57,589 nucleotides of DNA from Bacteroidota bacterium. Its GTDB lineage: Bacteria; Bacteroidota; Bacteroidia; Chitinophagales; Chitinophagaceae. The stretch is taken from assembly GCA_018267875.1 (NCBI GenBank), contig JAFDXP010000040.1, positions 1-57,589 of the forward strand, read 5' to 3'. Under the pieces are notes generated by a model. It searched no databases and had not been told where the DNA came from. It saw only the letters and a program-made list of their open reading frames with translations. Below are positions 54,037-57,589 of the stretch, one piece after another (within the stretch, counting starts at the first letter, position 1; every line of letters starts with the position of its first letter). Made by a program: the position numbers and the translations under genes.

Positions 54037-55581
54037 TTATCCGCCCCAACCTTCCCGATCAAGGCTTCTGTATTGTATGGCCTCTGCTAGATGTTCAGGT
54101 AAAATGTTTTTACTATCGCTTAAATCTGCTATGGTGCGTGATACTTTTAATATTCGATCATAAGCTCTGGCTGAAAGATTAAGGCGATCCATAGCTGCCT
54201 TTAATAAATTTTGTCCTAAAGTATTTATCTGACATACTTCTTTCAACAATTTGCTGCTCATTTGTGAATTGGAATATATTCCGGGATAATCCTTAAAACG
54301 TTCTGCCTGTTTTTCTCTCGCCTTAATCACTCGTTCACGAATGGCGTTACTATCTTCTGATTTACGTTGTGAAGAAAGCTCATTAAAGGCTACAGGCGTT
54401 ACTTCTACATGCAAATCTATTCGGTCTAACAAGGGTCCGGAAATCTTATTGAGGTAGCGTTGCACCATTATGGAAGAGCAGGTGCAATCTTTTTCCGGAT
54501 GATTAAAATATCCGCATGGACAAGGGTTCATGGACGCTATCAACATAAAACTGGCTGGAAATTCAATGCTAACTTTTGCACGAGAAATAGAAACACGCCT
54601 TTCTTCTATAGGTTGCCGCATCACTTCAAGCACCGTTCTTTTAAACTCTGGCAATTCATCTAAAAACAAAACACCGTTGTGTGCCAAAGAAATTTCGCCA
54701 GGCTGCGGAATGCCGCCTCCGCCCACTAAGGCAACATCACTAATGGTGTGATGTGGTGATCGAAATGGACGTTTAGAAATAAGGGAAGTGTGTGCGCCTA
54801 ACTTGCCGGCTACCGAATGTATTTTGGTTGTTTCGAGGGCTTCTTGTAAAGAGAGCGGTGGTAATATGGTGGGAATTCGCTTTGCCAGCATGGTTTTTCC
54901 TGCACCGGGCGGGCCTATCAATATAGCATTGTGACCTCCTGCTGCTGCAATTTCCAAAGCACGCTTTACATTTTCTTGTCCTTTCACATCATTGAAGTCA
55001 AGTTCAAAATCATATTGAGACTGGAAGAACTCTTCCCGAGTGTTGACTGTTATGGGTGATAGTTGTTCTTCTCCGGAAAAAAAATCTGCAACCTCCTGTA
55101 AATGAGTAACACCATATACATCTAAATTATTGACCATAGCAGCTTCTCGTGCATTTTGCGCCGGCAATATCAATCCTTTAAATTTTTCTGCTCTGGCTTG
55201 AATGGCAATGGGTAAAGCTCCTTTTATGGGTTGTAATGACCCATCCAATGAAAGCTCACCCATCAATACATATTGGCTCAACCCTTCGCCTACTGGCAAT
55301 TGACCCGAAGCTGCAAGAAAACCTATGGCAATAGGCAAATCGTAGGCTGCACCAGCTTTTCGAATATCTGCAGGTGCCATATTTACAACTAAGCGCATTC
55401 GAGGGCGCTCGTAACCATTGTTTTTCAATGCTGAAGTAACCCGTTCTAAACTTTCCTTTACGGCATTATCGGGCAAACCAACTATTGTATTTGCTTGAGT
55501 TCCACCGGGAGTATCTACTTCAATGGTAATAGTAATCGCATCAACGCCATACACTGCGCTGCCATAGAGTTTAACGAGCAT
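54037..55581 (-). CDS. YifB/ComM-family Mg chelatase-like AAA+ ATPase
   Basis: A 514-aa protein with an N-terminal Lon-protease-like domain (VNMAPADIRKAGAAYDLPIA) and a central Mg-chelatase AAA+ domain: Walker A IGPPGAGKTML, Walker B LFLDELPEF, and ASMNPCPCGYFNHPEKDC, the family's Cys-rich signature. ComM in Vibrio is a branch-migration helicase that helps integrate divergent DNA during transformation. The C-terminal Mg_chelatase_C domain ends RSLDREGWGG. A TATATTTG -7 box lies 4 nt before the ATG. Confidence 0.93.
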   Translation of the reverse strand: MLVKLYGSAVYGVDAITITIEVDTPGGTQANTIVGLPDNAVKESLERVTSALKNNGYERPRMRLVVNMAPADIRKAGAAYDLPIAIGFLAASGQLPVGEGLSQYVLMGELSLDGSLQPIKGALPIAIQARAEKFKGLILPAQNAREAAMVNNLDVYGVTHLQEVADFFSGEEQLSPITVNTREEFFQSQYDFELDFNDVKGQENVKRALEIAAAGGHNAILIGPPGAGKTMLAKRIPTILPPLSLQEALETTKIHSVAGKLGAHTSLISKRPFRSPHHTISDVALVGGGGIPQPGEISLAHNGVLFLDELPEFKRTVLEVMRQPIEERRVSISRAKVSIEFPASFMLIASMNPCPCGYFNHPEKDCTCSSIMVQRYLNKISGPLLDRIDLHVEVTPVAFNELSSQRKSEDSNAIRERVIKAREKQAERFKDYPGIYSNSQMSSKLLKEVCQINTLGQNLLKAAMDRLNLSARAYDRILKVSRTIADLSDSKNILPEHLAEAIQYRSLDREGWGG

Positions 55582-55585
55582 AACA

Positions 55586-55593
55586 CAAATATA
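55586..55593 (-). promoter_or_regulatory. -7 box TATATTTG for yifB
   Basis: Exact TAnnTTTG match 4 nt before the yifB ATG, with TTTG 23 bp upstream (55617-55620). Predicts a leaderless mRNA. Confidence 0.5.
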
Positions 55594-55795
55594 AAAACGG
55601 ATAACAACAAGTAGTGCAAAAGGAAAACTTGCACATTCTATCGTTTAAACTCAATTACCAAACGTTTTGATACGGTAGGAAATCAAAAGTTGAATTCAAT
55701 TTTTTATTTTGGTAAAAAATCTATGCCCTATATGTTTCACATTTTGCCTTTTTGAAATTTTCTCTTTTTTGAAAAAGACTACGGGTACAATCAAG

Positions 55796-56173
55796 CTATT
55801 GTTCCATTCGAGCAAGTATGATTTTTTCTGCTTCTGAAAATGTTTCTACTATTTCTGCAAGTACTTTTTTAATCGTATCCTTTTCTTTTTTCTCTCTTGC
55901 TAAACTTTCAATCTGCTGTAAGCGTTTGTGCATGTCGCGTACCTTTACTATGCCTACACTTGATTTTAGAAAATGGGCTTGTTTTGATATTTTATCCCAA
56001 CTACGACCACTTTTCACCAATGCTTCCAACTCTTTTAGTCCAGGTGGCGTATTTTCCATAAAAATAGTAAGCACTTGTTTGACAAAGTCCGGTTTTCCAC
56101 CTCCCAATTCTTCCACATAACTAAAATCCACTAAAGGCTCGGCATTGTTTGAAAGTTCATTGGGCGTTATCAT
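55796..56173 (-). CDS. Hpt domain phosphotransfer protein
   Basis: A 125-aa histidine phosphotransfer protein. The motif AHFLKSSVGIV carries the phospho-acceptor His (about residue 67), in a four-helix arrangement with FVKQVLTIFMENTPPGLKEL before it and LQQIESLAREKK after it. Such proteins relay phosphate between a hybrid kinase and a response regulator. No cognate kinase or regulator lies beside it, although a HisKA-only protein occurs at 25921. Confidence 0.85.
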   Translation of the reverse strand: MITPNELSNNAEPLVDFSYVEELGGGKPDFVKQVLTIFMENTPPGLKELEALVKSGRSWDKISKQAHFLKSSVGIVKVRDMHKRLQQIESLAREKKEKDTIKKVLAEIVETFSEAEKIILARMEQ

Positions 56174-56406
56174 GGTAATATTTTTTTTCGCTGTGAAAAT
56201 AAAAAAGGGCTATGACATTTGAACAACATTGAACTTTTTGAAACCTTCAATTTTCACATTATTTTGTTTCCCCAGCCAACTATTTATTTGTGGGGAGAAA
56301 ATATTAAAACTGTACGGAAGCGGATATGAGCATGTTGAGTTTTCGAAAATCGCTTAGAAAAAAGTTAAAACAAAGGAATAGGTAGTTATGACAATGAAGC
56401 ACGTTT

Positions 56407-56414
56407 TACATTTG
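56407..56414 (+). promoter_or_regulatory. -7 box TACATTTG for moxR
   Basis: Exact TAnnTTTG match, leaving a leader of about 20-27 nt before the ATG at 56442. Confidence 0.45.
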
Positions 56415-56441
56415 ACTTTCAAACAAAAAGTTTTCTGAAGC

Positions 56442-57449
56442 ATGGAGCAACTTACTTCATCTGTTGACATACGTGAGCTGAACGAAAAAATTCAACAACA
56501 AAGTGCCTTTATAGATTTGCTCACAATGGAGCTGAATAAAGCTTTAGTCGGTCAAAAGCACATGGTAGAACGCCTGCTGATTGGGCTTTTAGCCAATGGT
56601 CATGTGTTGCTGGAAGGTGTGCCCGGATTAGCAAAAACATTAGCCATTAAATCGTTGGCATCAGCTATTCAAGCACGTTTTGCCCGCATACAGTTCACCC
56701 CTGATTTGTTGCCGGCAGACGTGTTGGGAACAATGGTTTATAACCCTCAAGCACACGAATTTGCCGTTCGTAAAGGACCCATTTTTGCCAATTTTATTTT
56801 GGCTGATGAAATCAACAGAGCACCGGCAAAAGTGCAAAGTGCCTTGTTAGAAGCCATGCAAGAAAGACAAGTTACCATTGGTGATAGCACTTATAAATTA
56901 GAAGAGCCTTTTCTGGTGTTAGCTACTCAAAATCCTATTGAGCAGGAAGGAACTTATGAATTGCCCGAAGCTCAAGTAGATCGCTTCATGCTAAAGGTGG
57001 TCATTTCTTATCCTAAAAAGGAAGAAGAGCGAAACATCATTCGATACAACCTGAACCCACAAGGAATGTCAAAAATTAATCCGGTGGTTTCTTCAGAAGA
57101 TATTTTGCGTGCTCGCCAATTAGTGAGAGAAGTTTATTTGGATGAAAAAATTGAGCAGTATATACTTGACATTGTTTTTGCTACTCGTTTCCCAGAAGAG
57201 TATAAACTTGCTAAATTGAAACCTTTAATCAATTATGGTGCATCGCCTCGTGCCAGCATCAGTTTAGCCCATGCTGCCAAAGCTTATGCTTTTATCAAAC
57301 ATCGTGGATATGTTATTCCCGAAGATATTCGCGCCGTTTGCCATGATGTTCTTCGACATCGTATTGGCATTACTTATGAAGCAGAAGCGGAGAATATTAC
57401 CAGCGAACAAATTATAAACGACATTTTGAACGTAGTGGAAGTACCATAA
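56442..57449 (+). CDS. MoxR-family AAA+ ATPase
   Basis: A 335-aa ATPase with Walker A EGVPGLAKT (the family's usual Ala variant), Walker B LADEINRAPAKVQSALLEAMQE, sensor 1 LATQNPIEQEGTYELPEAQ with the Arg finger after it (VDRFMLKV), and the AAA_lid (INYGASPRASISL). MoxR proteins assist folding or metal insertion, usually with a downstream DUF58 and VWA protein gene; the sequence after its stop instead holds the end of a group II intron, which may interrupt such an operon. Confidence 0.93.
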   Translation: MEQLTSSVDIRELNEKIQQQSAFIDLLTMELNKALVGQKHMVERLLIGLLANGHVLLEGVPGLAKTLAIKSLASAIQARFARIQFTPDLLPADVLGTMVYNPQAHEFAVRKGPIFANFILADEINRAPAKVQSALLEAMQERQVTIGDSTYKLEEPFLVLATQNPIEQEGTYELPEAQVDRFMLKVVISYPKKEEERNIIRYNLNPQGMSKINPVVSSEDILRARQLVREVYLDEKIEQYILDIVFATRFPEEYKLAKLKPLINYGASPRASISLAHAAKAYAFIKHRGYVIPEDIRAVCHDVLRHRIGITYEAEAENITSEQIINDILNVVEVP

Positions 57450-57468
57450 ATTTGTTTCAACTTCACAA

Positions 57469-57589
57469 ATCGAGTAGGAAGTAAAGATAATCAGATTTCT
57501 ATGTCGGATTATCTTTACTGTCCTCTCACACCACCGTGCGTACCGTTCGGTACACGGCGGTTTGTTAGAATAGATTAAGTTGGATTTCA
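57469..57589 (-). mobile_element. Putative 3' end of a group II intron (domains V-VI)
   Basis: On the minus strand the sequence reads a domain V-like hairpin (57530-57561: ACCGCCGTG, TACC-GAAC-GGTA, a CG bulge, CACGGTGGT), then GTGTGAGAGGAC, a domain VI-like hairpin with a 13-bp perfect stem (57480-57492 with 57507-57519), and the terminal CTACTCGAT, a common group II intron 3' end. The intron body and any reverse transcriptase would lie beyond the right edge. The predicted 3' splice site is about 20 bp past the moxR stop, with the intron in reverse orientation. Judged by eye only. Confidence 0.55.

Noticed and set aside
57480-57519. 13-bp inverted repeat as a simple moxR terminator
   Set aside because: The 14-nt loop, lack of a T run on the plus strand, and adjacent domain V-like hairpin plus CTACTCGAT fit a group II intron end better.

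Overview
The window is an AT-rich bacterial chromosome segment, almost certainly from the phylum Bacteroidota. The evidence is the recurring TAnnTTTG -7 promoter boxes (the rplM promoter also has a TTTG -33 box at 20 bp), an exosortase-F-type pair, an UpxY-type NusG paralogue, a DUF5606 protein, a PCMD lipoprotein, and the rplM-rpsI-rpsB block. A class-level placement near Chitinophagia/Sphingobacteriia is only an impression. No rRNA, tRNA or CRISPR array was seen.

Region 1 (1-9460) is a surface-polysaccharide locus on the minus strand that looks heavily decayed. It keeps a HTH/nucleotidyltransferase-like regulator, an UpxY-like antiterminator, Wza, a Wzc tyrosine kinase with a (GY)n tail, and one GT4 glycosyltransferase. 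Between and downstream of these lie unannotated scraps: the C-terminus of a lost gene just before the GT4, a small gene broken by a stop codon, and two separate C-terminal pieces of nucleotide-sugar dehydrogenases. An AlbA_2/ATPase gene without a normal start codon and a RhuM-PLD gene sit at the end. Region 2 (9460-18530) has divergent genes: a single ORF joining a Wzx/Wzy-type initiating sugar transferase to an exosortase, the exosortase-F-associated protein, ruvC, a YbhN-like membrane protein, a DUF3108 protein, a DUF5606 protein, a flippase and clpC.

Region 3 (18740-29220) holds a STAS-like gene with rnz, a methyltransferase/deacetylase/GT4 glycan trio, the ribosomal genes rplM-rpsI-rpsB (tsf is not next to them), an ethylene-receptor-like truncated kinase, a metB-type gene and ruvB. 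Region 4 (29400-36000) is a probable DNA-processing operon: a giant exonuclease-RecQ-UvrD fusion, RmuC and a tiny membrane protein. Region 5 (36000-47280, mostly minus) contains TPR, GHL10 hydrolase, an ECF sigma factor overlapping a membrane-anchored trypsin-like protease with an anti-sigma-like N-terminus, a small lipoprotein, rsmI, purS, pssA, an outer-membrane barrel, a PCMD lipoprotein and feoB.

Region 6 (47500-57589) has gmd and fcl for GDP-L-fucose, a flavin reductase, a J-domain membrane protein, a TPR protein with a PstS-like lipoprotein, a small membrane protein, YifB, an Hpt protein and MoxR. The right edge carries what looks like the 3' end (domains V and VI) of a minus-strand group II intron.

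The most unusual items are the sugar transferase-exosortase fusion, the protease that takes the place of an anti-sigma factor, the ethylene-receptor-like protein lacking copper ligands and ATPase domain, the exonuclease-RecQ-UvrD/RmuC operon, and the decayed capsule locus.
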